From the NCBI GenBank assembly GCA_002894685.1, contig NCRC01000014.1, positions 1 to 64,000 on the forward strand: DNA of 64,000 bases, given 5' to 3'. Each line of letters begins with the position of its first letter. Positions within the stretch are counted from its first letter, which is position 1. Positions 1-7,052 of this stretch are shown piece after piece. The position numbers and the translations under genes were made by a program. The DNA comes from Salinivenus lutea (GTDB lineage: Bacteria > Bacteroidota > Rhodothermia > Rhodothermales > Salinibacteraceae). Under the pieces are notes generated by a model that did not search any database, had not been told where the DNA came from, and saw only the letters and a program-made list of their open reading frames with translations.

Positions 1-2
1 CC

Positions 3-221
3 CCCGCCGACTTTATCGACGTGGCGTTCGACCGCCTGCGCACCACGATGGACACCTACGTAGGCCTGCGCCGCACCCCCGATGGCCTCCAGACGGCCGC
101 CGAACGGCTGGGGAGGCTTGCCGATGAGGCCGACGCCCGGGCGGAGGCGGTCGGCCGCTCCCGCCGCCTCACCGAGCTTCGGTCGGCCGCCCGCGTCGCC
201 ACCTGTATTGCCGAGGCCGCC
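3..221 (+). pseudogene. nadB: C-terminal domain of L-aspartate oxidase, displaced to the plus strand
   Basis: The plus-strand frame is open from the window edge. It reads as the helical C-terminal domain of NadB: a YVGLRRT segment (family YVGIVRT), then an amphipathic stretch ending in LTELRSAARVATCIAEAA (family LLELRNLVQVAELIV). The frame runs on to a stop at 327-329, but everything after about 221 is the reverse complement of the nadB body and makes no sense as protein. The final family motif (SRG.H) is missing. The rest of nadB lies immediately to the right on the opposite strand, so this is the gene's own 3' part in inverted orientation rather than a second gene. It continues left beyond the window. 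Confidence 0.75.
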
Positions 222-1369
222 GCGTCGGCCCCGGCCCGGAGTCCCCACACCAGCCCCTCCAACAGCGAGGTGGAGGCCAGCCGGTTCGCCCCGTGCACGC
301 CGGTCCGGGCACACTCGCCGGCGGCGTAGAGGCGGTCGAGGGATGCGCGGCCGCGGGTGTCCACGTCGACGCCGCCGCAGAGGAAATGCTCGGCGGCCTG
401 GACCGGGATGCCGGTGGAGGGATCGATGTCGTGCTCGTCGCAGAGGGCGGCGAGGTCGGGGAAGGTGCCGGAAAAGTTGAGGGGCGACACGTCGAGCACC
501 ACCTGCCCGGTGCGCTCGTGCTCCTGCTCCACGGCGCGGGCCACCACGTCGCGGGGGGCCAGTTCGGCGTCGGGGTGCACGTCGGGCATGAAGCGCTCGC
601 CGTGGGCGTTGCGGAGGTGCGCCCCCTCTCCACGCACCGCCTCGCTCACCAGAAACGGGTCGCCGTGGGCCACGCACACGGTCGGGTGAAACTGCACGAA
701 CTCCAGGTCGGCCGTCTCGGCCCCGGCCCGGAGGGCCATCGCCACGCCGTCGCCGGTGGCCCCGTCGGGGTTCGTGGAGACGCCGTAGAGCGCCCCGATG
801 CCGCCGGTGGCCAGCACCGTTGCCCCCGCCCGGCACGCCGTGACCGTGTCGCCCGACTCGAGCCAGGCGCCGCCCACCGTCGTGCCGGTCACGAGCAGGT
901 CCCAGGCGGTGGTGTCTTCCAGAAGGGTGACGCGGTCGTGCGCGGACACGTGGCGCAGGAGGGGGACGTGGATGTGCTTGCCCGTCGAGGCGTCCACGTG
1001 CAGGATGCGGTCGGCCGAGTGGGCGGCCTCGCGCCCGAAGTCGAATCCGGCGGCGTCGGCGTCAAAATCGACGTTCAGCGTATCGAGCAGCACGTCGCGG
1101 ACGGCCGCGTCGGCGTGCTCGACCAGCACATCAAGCGCCTCGGGGTCGCTGGTGTGGCTGGAGGCGGCCGCAATGTCGCGCTTGAACAGGTCGGGGGCGT
1201 CGCGGGCGACGGCAATGCCCCCCTGGGCCCACCAGGTGGAGGCGCCGGAGGGCCGGGAGGCCTTCGTGGCGATGGTGACCTCCGCCCCGTTGCGGGCCGC
1301 GGCGAGGGCGGCCGACAGCCCCGCAATGCCGGAGCCAATCACCAGCACCTCCGTCGTATCGGGAATCAT
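56..1369 (-). CDS. nadB: L-aspartate oxidase, body only, C-terminus disrupted
   Basis: FAD enzyme that oxidises L-aspartate to iminoaspartate, the first step of de novo NAD synthesis. The N-terminus has the dinucleotide motif GSGIAGLSAALAAA (about residues 12-25), then STWWAQGGIA, EAVRGEGAHLRN, and near the end GVHGANRLASTSLLEGLVWG. These are diagnostic of the NadB/succinate dehydrogenase flavoprotein family. The family is usually about 520-540 residues; this frame gives 437. The last 50 or so residues, after GADAAASA, are low-complexity R/S/A sequence. That tail is the antisense of the genuine C-terminal domain on the plus strand at 3-221. The enzyme as read here would lack its C-terminal helical domain, so it is probably inactive unless the segment flips back. 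ATG at 1367-1369. Confidence 0.85.
   Translation of the reverse strand: MIPDTTEVLVIGSGIAGLSAALAAARNGAEVTIATKASRPSGASTWWAQGGIAVARDAPDLFKRDIAAASSHTSDPEALDVLVEHADAAVRDVLLDTLNVDFDADAAGFDFGREAAHSADRILHVDASTGKHIHVPLLRHVSAHDRVTLLEDTTAWDLLVTGTTVGGAWLESGDTVTACRAGATVLATGGIGALYGVSTNPDGATGDGVAMALRAGAETADLEFVQFHPTVCVAHGDPFLVSEAVRGEGAHLRNAHGERFMPDVHPDAELAPRDVVARAVEQEHERTGQVVLDVSPLNFSGTFPDLAALCDEHDIDPSTGIPVQAAEHFLCGGVDVDTRGRASLDRLYAAGECARTGVHGANRLASTSLLEGLVWGLRAGADAAASAIQVATRAADRSSVRRRERPTASARASASSASLPSRSAAVWRPSGVRRRPT
210..220. repeat. 11-bp inversion junction in nadB
   Basis: GCCGAGGCCGC on the plus strand reads as AEAA, near the end of NadB. The same bases read on the minus strand (GCGGCCTCGGC) encode the AAASA that continues the NadB body. 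One 11-mer therefore fits both sides of the breakpoint. This is what recombination between two short inverted copies would leave. The partner copy should lie left of the window. Confidence 0.55.
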
Positions 1370-1581
1370 GCGTCGCAGTCGTCGATGGCGAAGAGGACTC
1401 TGGATTCCGTTCTATGTCCGCATGTGACCCGGTGTTCGTGTGCTGTGGGCTGGGGTGCGACGGCGCTGTAACGTTCTGTGAGCCCTGCTGATGAGCGGCA
1501 CGGCGGGGATGCACAGCGGGGGAAACAGCCCGTTCTGACGTGCCTACCATCTCCGCCCCGTTCACCAGATCCGATTCTCCG

Positions 1582-2637
1582 ATGTCCGACCCGTCTGGCC
1601 TGCCGCTGACCCGCCGTCCGTTGACCGCGGCGGTCCTTCTTGTTGCCGCGCTCCTGGGCGGGTACGCCCTGTTTCAGGTAACGGGGGTGCTCCTGACAGT
1701 CTTTGCGGGGGTTCTTCTCGCGGTGTTTCTGGCCGGGGTCACCGAGCGGCTCTGCGCGCACACCCCCGTGCCCCGCCCGGCGGCCCTCGGGATCGTGGTC
1801 GTGGCGCTGGGGGGCGCCCTGGCGGGGCTGTGGATGCTGACCGGGCCGGACCTCTCCACCCAGATCAATGCCCTCGTGGCGCTGCTTCCGAGCGCAGTGG
1901 ACCGCCTGTCGCTGCAGGTGCAGGGCTGGGCCGAGCAGTACACTTGGATTCGTCAGTTGATTTCACCGAGTGAGCTGGTGCCTTCGGCCACGAGTGTGCT
2001 GGGAGGCGTGACGAACGTCTTTTCCGTGACGGTGGACGTGCTGGTGAATGTGCTCATCATTTTGTTTATCGGCATCTACGGGGCGGCCACGCCTCGCTCC
2101 TACACCGAAAGCGCCGTGCGGCTCGTTCCGTCGGCGGGGCGCGATCGGGCCCGCGAAATCCTGCATGCCCTCGGGCGGGCCCTGCGGTGGTGGATCGTCG
2201 GGCGGCTCACCATGATGGCGGTGGTGGGGGTGCTCACGGCGGTGGGGCTCAGCCTGGTTGGCATCCCGTCGCCGCTGGCGCTGGGGCTGGTGGCGGCGCT
2301 CTGCTCGTTTGTGCCGTACCTGGGGCCGGTGCTGTCGGTGGGGCCGGCGCTGCTGGTCGCCTTTACGCTCGGGTCGACTAAGGTGCTGTCCGTCCTCGTC
2401 GTGTACGGGGTGGTGCAGGTGCTAGAGAGCTACCTCATTGCCCCGCTGGTGCAGGAGCGCGCGGTGCACATTCCCCCCGCGGCGGTCATTACGGCCCAGT
2501 TTGTCGGGGGCGTGGTGGCCGGGGCCGTGGGCGTGCTGCTGGCCACGCCGCTGGCCATCGTCGTGATCGTGCTGGTGCAGACGCTCTATGTGGAGGATGT
2601 GCTGGGGGACGCAGTGCCTCTCCTGGGCGAGCACTGA
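1582..2637 (+). CDS. AI-2E family permease (PF01594-like)
   Basis: Integral membrane protein of 351 residues with about eight hydrophobic segments. Two lie at the N-terminus, followed by a soluble stretch at about 85-140, then paired helices around the family-type sequences IPSPLALGLVAALCSFVPYLGP and VQVLESYLIAPLVQERAVHIPP. The family includes the proposed autoinducer-2 exporter TqsA, Na+/H+ antiporters and many proteins of unknown substrate, so no substrate can be assigned. I chose the ATG at 1582. A GTG at 1540 in the same frame would add 14 polar residues. It is divergent from nadB, with about 210 bp between the two starts. Confidence 0.85.
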   Translation: MSDPSGLPLTRRPLTAAVLLVAALLGGYALFQVTGVLLTVFAGVLLAVFLAGVTERLCAHTPVPRPAALGIVVVALGGALAGLWMLTGPDLSTQINALVALLPSAVDRLSLQVQGWAEQYTWIRQLISPSELVPSATSVLGGVTNVFSVTVDVLVNVLIILFIGIYGAATPRSYTESAVRLVPSAGRDRAREILHALGRALRWWIVGRLTMMAVVGVLTAVGLSLVGIPSPLALGLVAALCSFVPYLGPVLSVGPALLVAFTLGSTKVLSVLVVYGVVQVLESYLIAPLVQERAVHIPPAAVITAQFVGGVVAGAVGVLLATPLAIVVIVLVQTLYVEDVLGDAVPLLGEH

Positions 2638-2743
2638 CGGGGGGAGCCGGAGCGCGCCCGAGGCGTTGGACTGAACGCGAGCGCCGTTCCGGGCGTACAG
2701 AACATCCCGCCTTGTTTTTGTCCTCTCCCCTTGCAGTGTCGGC

Positions 2744-3088
2744 ATGTCCATCTCCACCCCGCGTGACGTTTCGGCGTCCGGCCCTTCGCCCCCCGCCTCG
2801 CTGACGCGGTGGGGCGGCGTCATTGTCGGGGAGGCCCGCACCTACTCCCACGCGCTGAACGCCTCGCGGGCCGAGGTGGTCGACGCGGTGGACGGCCCCG
2901 ACGCGGTGGAAACCCTCGTGCTGGTGAACGGCCATCGCGGGACCGACCACGCCGGAGCGGCCACCAACCGCACTCGCTCCGCGGCCCACCCCGACCACGA
3001 CGGCGTCGACCGGATCGTCATTGCCACCACGCCGGCCCAGTTCGAGGCGCTGGCCGAGCGGGTGGGCGCCGACGTCCAGGTGTCCTGA
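2744..3088 (+). CDS. hypothetical protein, 114 aa
   Basis: Small soluble protein that I do not recognise. The first 20 residues are rich in S/P/T. The rest alternates polar helix and strand, with WGGVIVGEARTYSHAL, ETLVLVNGHRG and a final DRIVIATTPAQFEALAERVG, which looks like a compact alpha/beta fold. There is no signal peptide or membrane segment. The ATG follows a T-rich stretch (2715-2735). It is followed within 20 bp by a tiny membrane protein and then by another small unknown gene, all on the same strand, which suggests one transcript. Confidence 0.6.
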   Translation: MSISTPRDVSASGPSPPASLTRWGGVIVGEARTYSHALNASRAEVVDAVDGPDAVETLVLVNGHRGTDHAGAATNRTRSAAHPDHDGVDRIVIATTPAQFEALAERVGADVQVS

Positions 3089-3106
3089 TTCGACCTTCCC
3101 CCTCCG

Positions 3107-3265
3107 ATGTCCGACTACACGCCCCTGTGGATTGCGGCGGCCCTGATTGCCGTCGACCTCGTGTTTTTCATGGTGCCCGTCGTGCCGGTTTTGGCGGTCT
3201 ACGTGCTGCTCGTCCGCCCGCCCTGGTTCAAGGCATTCGTGGACGATCTGTACGCCGACGGGTAA
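3107..3265 (+). CDS. small single-span membrane protein, 52 aa
   Basis: ATG at 3107 and TAA at 3263-3265. After seven residues (MSDYTPL) comes an uninterrupted hydrophobic span of about 28 residues (WIAAALIAVDLVFFMVPVVP and onward). A short tail PPWFKAFVDDLYADG follows. The start context (ccgATGtcc) is the one used by neighbouring genes, and the coding frame is clean between two other genes. No family is recognised. It may be a small accessory membrane peptide. Confidence 0.5.
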   Translation: MSDYTPLWIAAALIAVDLVFFMVPVVPVLAVYVLLVRPPWFKAFVDDLYADG

Positions 3266-3305
3266 CTTGCAGTCTCGCGTTCTCTTTCCCGTAGTTTCTT
3301 CGCTT

Positions 3306-3671
3306 ATGGACCTCCGAATCGACCAGATCGAGTGGCGACGACCGGACGACGAGGCGTTCACCGACATCACCGACGCACTGTCGGATGCCGTGGTGAGCGC
3401 GACCCCGCACCCCGACGACGAGGTGGAGCCCCCGAAGGGCTACTCGCTGAAGCTTACCCTTCGCGACGACAGCACCGAGCTCGCGGAGGACCTGCAGGCG
3501 GCGCTCATGGACCTGGACCCCGCCCGCGTGACCCTGCGCCTGGCGGGCGCCGACGCCCCCATCGAGGACGTGCCGGTGAGCGTGAGCCGAGTGCCCTACC
3601 CCGGCGAGCAGAATGTGGCCGAGCTGGGGGTGCCGCCGGAGGGGCACGATGCCTTTCACCCGTACTTCTGA
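3306..3671 (+). CDS. hypothetical acidic protein, 121 aa
   Basis: Acidic soluble protein starting at the ATG at 3306. Longer readings of the frame run back through the previous gene and are not credible. The sequence has a repeated beta/helix pattern: MDLRIDQIEWRRPDDEAF, YSLKLTLRDDSTELAEDL, RVTLRLAGADAPIEDVPVS, ending GHDAFHPYF. There are no signal or membrane segments. No function is assigned. It is the last gene before the tRNA-Leu element, and its stop is 20 bp from the degenerate tRNA copy. Confidence 0.6.
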   Translation: MDLRIDQIEWRRPDDEAFTDITDALSDAVVSATPHPDDEVEPPKGYSLKLTLRDDSTELAEDLQAALMDLDPARVTLRLAGADAPIEDVPVSVSRVPYPGEQNVAELGVPPEGHDAFHPYF

Positions 3672-3690
3672 GGGGACGGAATAGACGTGG

Positions 3691-3770
3691 TGCCCGCGGC
3701 GGGACTGGATCCCTCACGCCCATGAGGACAAGGGGATTTGAATGCGTGCCCGCCGTGTCGATATCCGGGC
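3691..3770 (-). pseudogene. degenerate tRNA-Leu copy, probable attachment-site remnant
   Basis: Over 3691-3731 it matches the 3' half of the intact tRNA-Leu at 4655-4738 in about 36 of 41 positions, on the same strand. Similarity then fades through the anticodon arm to about 3770. The T-loop no longer carries GTTCGA (it reads GGATCCA) and the acceptor stem does not close, so it cannot be a working tRNA. A partial tRNA 3' end in direct orientation about 0.96 kb from the intact gene is the expected far attachment site of an element integrated into the tRNA 3' end. Confidence 0.65.
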
Positions 3771-4351
3771 TTCCGCGCCCAGAAACGGCTAGGCCCGAAC
3801 ATCGGCTGATCGCATACTGCCCCAACAGGTCGATGGGGGCCTCCATCTCCGCTCCCGCTGGAAAACGATTGAAGGCGGGGCAGGCGGGCGAGCCGCACCG
3901 GCGTAGCACGGCCGACCGGAGCGACCGACCTTCGTGTCACAGCTGGTGGGCGACCAGCCATACGACCTCCATAATCTGCTCTCCTGCCCTTTCGAACGGC
4001 TACGTTTTGCCTTCTGACAGGAGACGGAAAGTATTCTCGTGCTTGTTCTTGAATTGCCTCGCATCCTCGATCAGGTCCTTCCGTTCCTCATCCGTCACCG
4101 TCCGTTCCCCCACTGACCGATCCCCGGACGTGCGGCCCTGTTCAGATGTGTTGGCCGTGCCGTTCTGCGCCTTGGACATGAAAACGACGGTCGGTGTGGA
4201 AAGAAACGCGTCTCTAATCGCTCCAGAATGCAGTGAGCAACGGGATTCGTAACTATCCTCCGTCCCCGGTAAAGTTCAAATCACAAGAGCTTCATGGACC
4301 GAATTTCACACAAGAACGGACGGATGCGGCGCCAAATAGAAGCGGCCGACC
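3771..4351. other. decayed element interior
   Basis: Between the degenerate tRNA copy and the integrase remnant there is no convincing full gene. Base composition is lower in GC than the flanks, with runs such as TTCTTGAATTGCC, and frames are broken. The only tidy frame is a 59-codon minus-strand one (4000-4179). This looks like eroded foreign DNA. Confidence 0.5.
4000..4179 (-). CDS. possible small protein inside the decayed element, 59 aa
   Basis: ATG at 4177-4179, TAG at 4000-4002. Hydrophilic and highly charged. The N-terminal half is rich in G/S/T/R, and the C-terminal half is likely helical (VTDEERKDLIEDARQFKNKH). I recognise no family. It could be an accessory gene of the integrated element (an antitoxin- or excisionase-sized product) or a chance frame. 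Confidence is low because the surrounding sequence is eroded. Confidence 0.25.
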   Translation of the reverse strand: MSKAQNGTANTSEQGRTSGDRSVGERTVTDEERKDLIEDARQFKNKHENTFRLLSEGKT

Positions 4352-4483
4352 ATGTCCCTCTCCTCCCCCAAAGCAGCAGACTCAATCCTCTTGGGCCACT
4401 CCGATAGCGAAGGGACCGAACGCTACAGCCATCTGATCCCCGAGGCGCTGGACCAAGCGATGGAAGAGACCTTCGGCGAGTAG
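4352..4483 (+). pseudogene. C-terminal remnant of a tyrosine recombinase/integrase
   Basis: Forty-three codons ending in TAG. Residues 12-39 (LLGHSDSEGTERYSHLIPEALDQ and on) match the end of tyrosine recombinases, where the pattern is LGHs.i.TT..Y.Hl.pe.l..a and the Tyr is the catalytic nucleophile. The R-H-x-x-R part and everything upstream are absent: the sequence before 4352 has stops and no family resemblance. It lies about 170 bp from the intact tRNA-Leu, as expected for an integrase gene next to its tRNA target. Not functional. Confidence 0.65.
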
Positions 4484-4498
4484 CCGTTTAATTACCGA

Positions 4499-4528
4499 GT
4501 GGGAAACGTCGCTCAAAAAATTTCCCAC
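4499..4528. repeat. 8-bp inverted repeat
   Basis: GTGGGAAA (4499-4506) and TTTCCCAC (4521-4528) are exact inverted copies separated by 14 bp of A-rich sequence. It lies between the integrase remnant and the tRNA terminator, and could be a protein-binding site of the old element. Confidence 0.35.
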
Positions 4529-4588
4529 ATGTTGCCCACAGAGGCTCTTTTCCGTGCGTCTCAGTGGAATTCGGTCGTCGCAGCCTCG

Positions 4589-4640
4589 AAAAAGAAAACG
4601 CTCCTGAAATGAGCTTCAGTGCCGATCAGGGGCGTTTTTG
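4589..4640 (-). terminator. probable tRNA-Leu terminator
   Basis: On the minus strand, starting about 15 nt after the tRNA 3' end, ACGCCCCTGA pairs with TCAGGAGCGT across a loop of about 18 nt. It is followed by TTTTCTTTTTC. The stem has one mismatch. The opposite strand also ends in TTTTT, so it could act in both directions. Confidence 0.6.
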
Positions 4641-4654
4641 TGTGTGAAACGCAG

Positions 4655-4738
4655 TGCCCGCGGAGGGACTCGAACCCTCACGCCCGTAAGGACAACGGAT
4701 TTTGAATCCGTCGCGTCTGCCAATTCCGCCACGCGGGC
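4655..4738 (-). tRNA. tRNA-Leu (CAA)
   Basis: On the minus strand the acceptor stem GCCCGCG pairs with CGCGGGC and is followed by discriminator A. The D arm contains GGCAGACGC. The anticodon stem ACGGA/TCCGT encloses the loop TTCAAAA, giving anticodon CAA. A long type-II variable arm follows, then the T arm GAGGG-TTCGAGT-CCCTC. The length is 84 nt and CCA is not encoded. All arms close perfectly. Its 3' end is the likely integration site of the decayed element to the left. Confidence 0.95.
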
Positions 4739-4844
4739 TGTGACACTCGCCAGAGTGCGACTGTCGAATTTCAGAAGGAAGGGGAGAGTTCCACGGCGGG
4801 CGGGGCTTTTCCGGTTCCTCTACTCGACCCCGCCCCTGCGGCGG

Positions 4845-6212
4845 CTAGGCGGCGGCGTAGTGCTGGTGGAACCGGATGATGGACTGAATGCCGGCGCGGA
4901 AGCGGTCGAGGCCGAAGTGCTCGTTGGGCGAGTGGATGGCGTCGGTGTCCAGGCCAAAGCCCATGAGCACGCTGTCGAGGCCCAGCAGGTCCTTGAAGTC
5001 GGCGACGATGGGGATGGAGCCGCCGTGCCGCACGAACGTCGGCTCGGTGCCCATCACCTCGCCCATGGCCGTCTGCGCGGCCTGCATGGCGGGGGAGGTG
5101 CGGTCCACGAGCACGGGGCGGCCGCCGTGGAGCCGCCGAAAGGTCATCGTCATGGTGTCCGGGACCTGCGCCTCGAGGTGCGCCTCCAGCTTGTCGTAGA
5201 TCTCGCCGGGCGTCTGCTCGGGAACTAGGCGCATCGAGATTTTGGCGTGCGCCTTGGCGGGGAGCACCGTCTTGGCGCCCTCGCCGGTGTAGCCGCCCCA
5301 GAGGCCGTTCACGTCGAGGGTGGGGCGGGCCGAGAGGCATTCGAGCACCGAGTAGCCCCCTTCGGTGCGCACGGCGTCCACCCCGACCGCGTCCGCCCAC
5401 CCGTCCTCGTCGAACGGCAGCTCGGCGTACGTCTCGCGCTCGGCGTCGGTGAGCGGGCGGACGTTCTCGTAGAAGCCCGGGATGGTGATGCGGTGCTCGT
5501 CGTCGTGCAGGTCGGCAATGAGGGCCGCGAGGGCGTTGGCCGGGTTCTCCACCGCGCCGCCGTAGACGCCGGAGTGGAGGTCGCGGTCGGGGCCCTGCAG
5601 CGTCACCTCGGCGTACGCGAGCCCGCGCAGGCCGTACGTGATCGAGGGCACGTCCTCGGAGAACATGGACGTATCGCTGATGAGGACCACGTCGGCGTCG
5701 AGGCGGTCCCGATGGGCGCGGAGGAAGGGCGCGAGGTGTTCGGAGCCGATTTCTTCTTCGCCCTCAATCACGAACTTAAGGTTGACCGGCGGCTCCCCGT
5801 CGCTTTCGAGGTACGACTCCAGCGCCTTCAGGTGCATAAACATCTGCCCCTTGTCGTCGCAGGCGCCGCGGGCGTACAGCGTGTTGTTGCGCCGGGTGGG
5901 GTCGAAGGGCGGGGTGTCCCACTCGTCGAGGGGGTCGGGCGGCTGGACGTCGTAGTGTCCGTAGACCAGGACGGTGGGCTTGTCGTCGCCGGTGAGGTGT
6001 TCGGCGTAGACCACCGGGTGGCCGTCCGTCTCGGCCACTTCGGCGTGGTGCACGCCCCGCTCGCGCAGGTGCTCGGCCACCCACTGGGCGGCGCGCTGCA
6101 CCTCGTCGGTGTACGTGGAGTCGGTGCTCACGGAGGGGATCGAGAGCAGGTCTTCGAGCTGGTCGACGAACGTGTCGAAGTGCTCGTCGGCGTAGGAAAG
6201 CGCGGCGTTCAT
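4845..6212 (-). CDS. M20 family dipeptidase
   Basis: Zinc metallopeptidase of the M20 (ArgE/DapE/CNDP) type, 455 residues, probably a cytosolic dipeptidase. Visible motifs: VLVYGHYDVQPPDPLDEW (first metal ligands), YARGACDDKGQMFMHL (bridging Asp), FVIEGEEEIGSEHL (catalytic Glu), and in the lid domain DLHSGVYGGAVENPANALAAL. A late GGSIPIVADFKD follows, with the final ligand His in HSPNEHFGLDRF. The ATG at 6212 is chosen; a longer reading to 6305 would run into the methyltransferase gene. It is the third gene of a minus-strand group (ispH, methyltransferase, this gene), 40 bp after the previous stop. Confidence 0.88.
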   Translation of the reverse strand: MNAALSYADEHFDTFVDQLEDLLSIPSVSTDSTYTDEVQRAAQWVAEHLRERGVHHAEVAETDGHPVVYAEHLTGDDKPTVLVYGHYDVQPPDPLDEWDTPPFDPTRRNNTLYARGACDDKGQMFMHLKALESYLESDGEPPVNLKFVIEGEEEIGSEHLAPFLRAHRDRLDADVVLISDTSMFSEDVPSITYGLRGLAYAEVTLQGPDRDLHSGVYGGAVENPANALAALIADLHDDEHRITIPGFYENVRPLTDAERETYAELPFDEDGWADAVGVDAVRTEGGYSVLECLSARPTLDVNGLWGGYTGEGAKTVLPAKAHAKISMRLVPEQTPGEIYDKLEAHLEAQVPDTMTMTFRRLHGGRPVLVDRTSPAMQAAQTAMGEVMGTEPTFVRHGGSIPIVADFKDLLGLDSVLMGFGLDTDAIHSPNEHFGLDRFRAGIQSIIRFHQHYAAA

Positions 6213-6252
6213 ATCAGTTGCGACGTGCGAGTGACAAATGTCGAACAGGAAG

Positions 6253-6990
6253 TCAGGAGGACGGCCGACGGGCGTGGAGGAGCAGGCGAGGGCTCGTCTC
6301 GGCATAGGGGGCGCCGTCGTAGTCGCCGTAGGTGGCGACGAGGTCGAGCCCCACGGCCGCGTACAGTGTCCGAAAGTCGTCGAGGGTGAAGAGGCGGACG
6401 CTCTCGCGGAACGTCGCCGTCGTGCCGTTCTGGGTGAGCGTGATCTTCTTGTTGATGCGCCCGTCGGCGATCCAGCGCTCCTGGTGGATCGTGACGCCCT
6501 TTTCGGTGTGGGTGCTTTCGGGCGTCAGGGTGGCGCGGACCTGCGGGGCGTTCAGGAAGTCCTGCAGCAGCCAGCCGCCGGGGCGGAGGGCCGTGGCCAT
6601 GGCCTGGAGGGCGCGCTGGTTTTCGGCATCGTCGTCGAAGTAGCCGAAGGTGGTGAAGAGGTTAACGACGCCGTCGGCGCAGCCCTCGCAGTACGGATCC
6701 CGCATGTCGCCCGGCGCGAAGGTGACGTCGAGCCCGTCGGCCGCGGCCCGCTCGCGGGCATCGGCGATGGACTGTTCGGAGAGGTCGATGCCCGTCACGT
6801 CGTAGCCGCGGCGGGCGAAGGCGCGGGCGTGCCGGCCCCGTCCGCACCCGACGTCCAGGATGTGGGCGTCCGGCGCCGGGGCGATCTCCCGGTCGACGAA
6901 ATCGACCAGCCGCTCGGCCTCGTCCTCGTCGCGGTGATCGTAGACGAGGGTGTAGGCGTCGCTGCCGAACCAGCCGTCGTACCAGGCCAT
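6253..6990 (-). CDS. class I SAM-dependent methyltransferase
   Basis: 245 residues. The Rossmann-type SAM site is clear: ILDVGCGRGRHARAFARRGY (motif I), VTGIDLSEQSI (motif II), VTFAPGDMRDP (motif III), VVNLFTTFGYFDDD (motif IV) and LRPGGWLLQDFLN. The C-terminal part carries the strands typical of small-molecule methyltransferases. The substrate cannot be told from sequence. It lies between ispH (62 bp upstream) and the M20 dipeptidase (40 bp downstream), so it is probably co-transcribed with both. Confidence 0.85.
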   Translation of the reverse strand: MAWYDGWFGSDAYTLVYDHRDEDEAERLVDFVDREIAPAPDAHILDVGCGRGRHARAFARRGYDVTGIDLSEQSIADARERAAADGLDVTFAPGDMRDPYCEGCADGVVNLFTTFGYFDDDAENQRALQAMATALRPGGWLLQDFLNAPQVRATLTPESTHTEKGVTIHQERWIADGRINKKITLTQNGTTATFRESVRLFTLDDFRTLYAAVGLDLVATYGDYDGAPYAETSPRLLLHARRPSS

Positions 6991-7052
6991 GGAAAAAAGG
7001 AGAGCGCGAAGACGGAGGAATGCGAGAGACTGAGGAGCGCGGGCCCGGCGTC

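Noticed and set aside
3691-3770. Second working tRNA-Leu
   Set aside because: Acceptor stem does not pair, the T-loop consensus is lost and the anticodon arm is scrambled, so it is a remnant.
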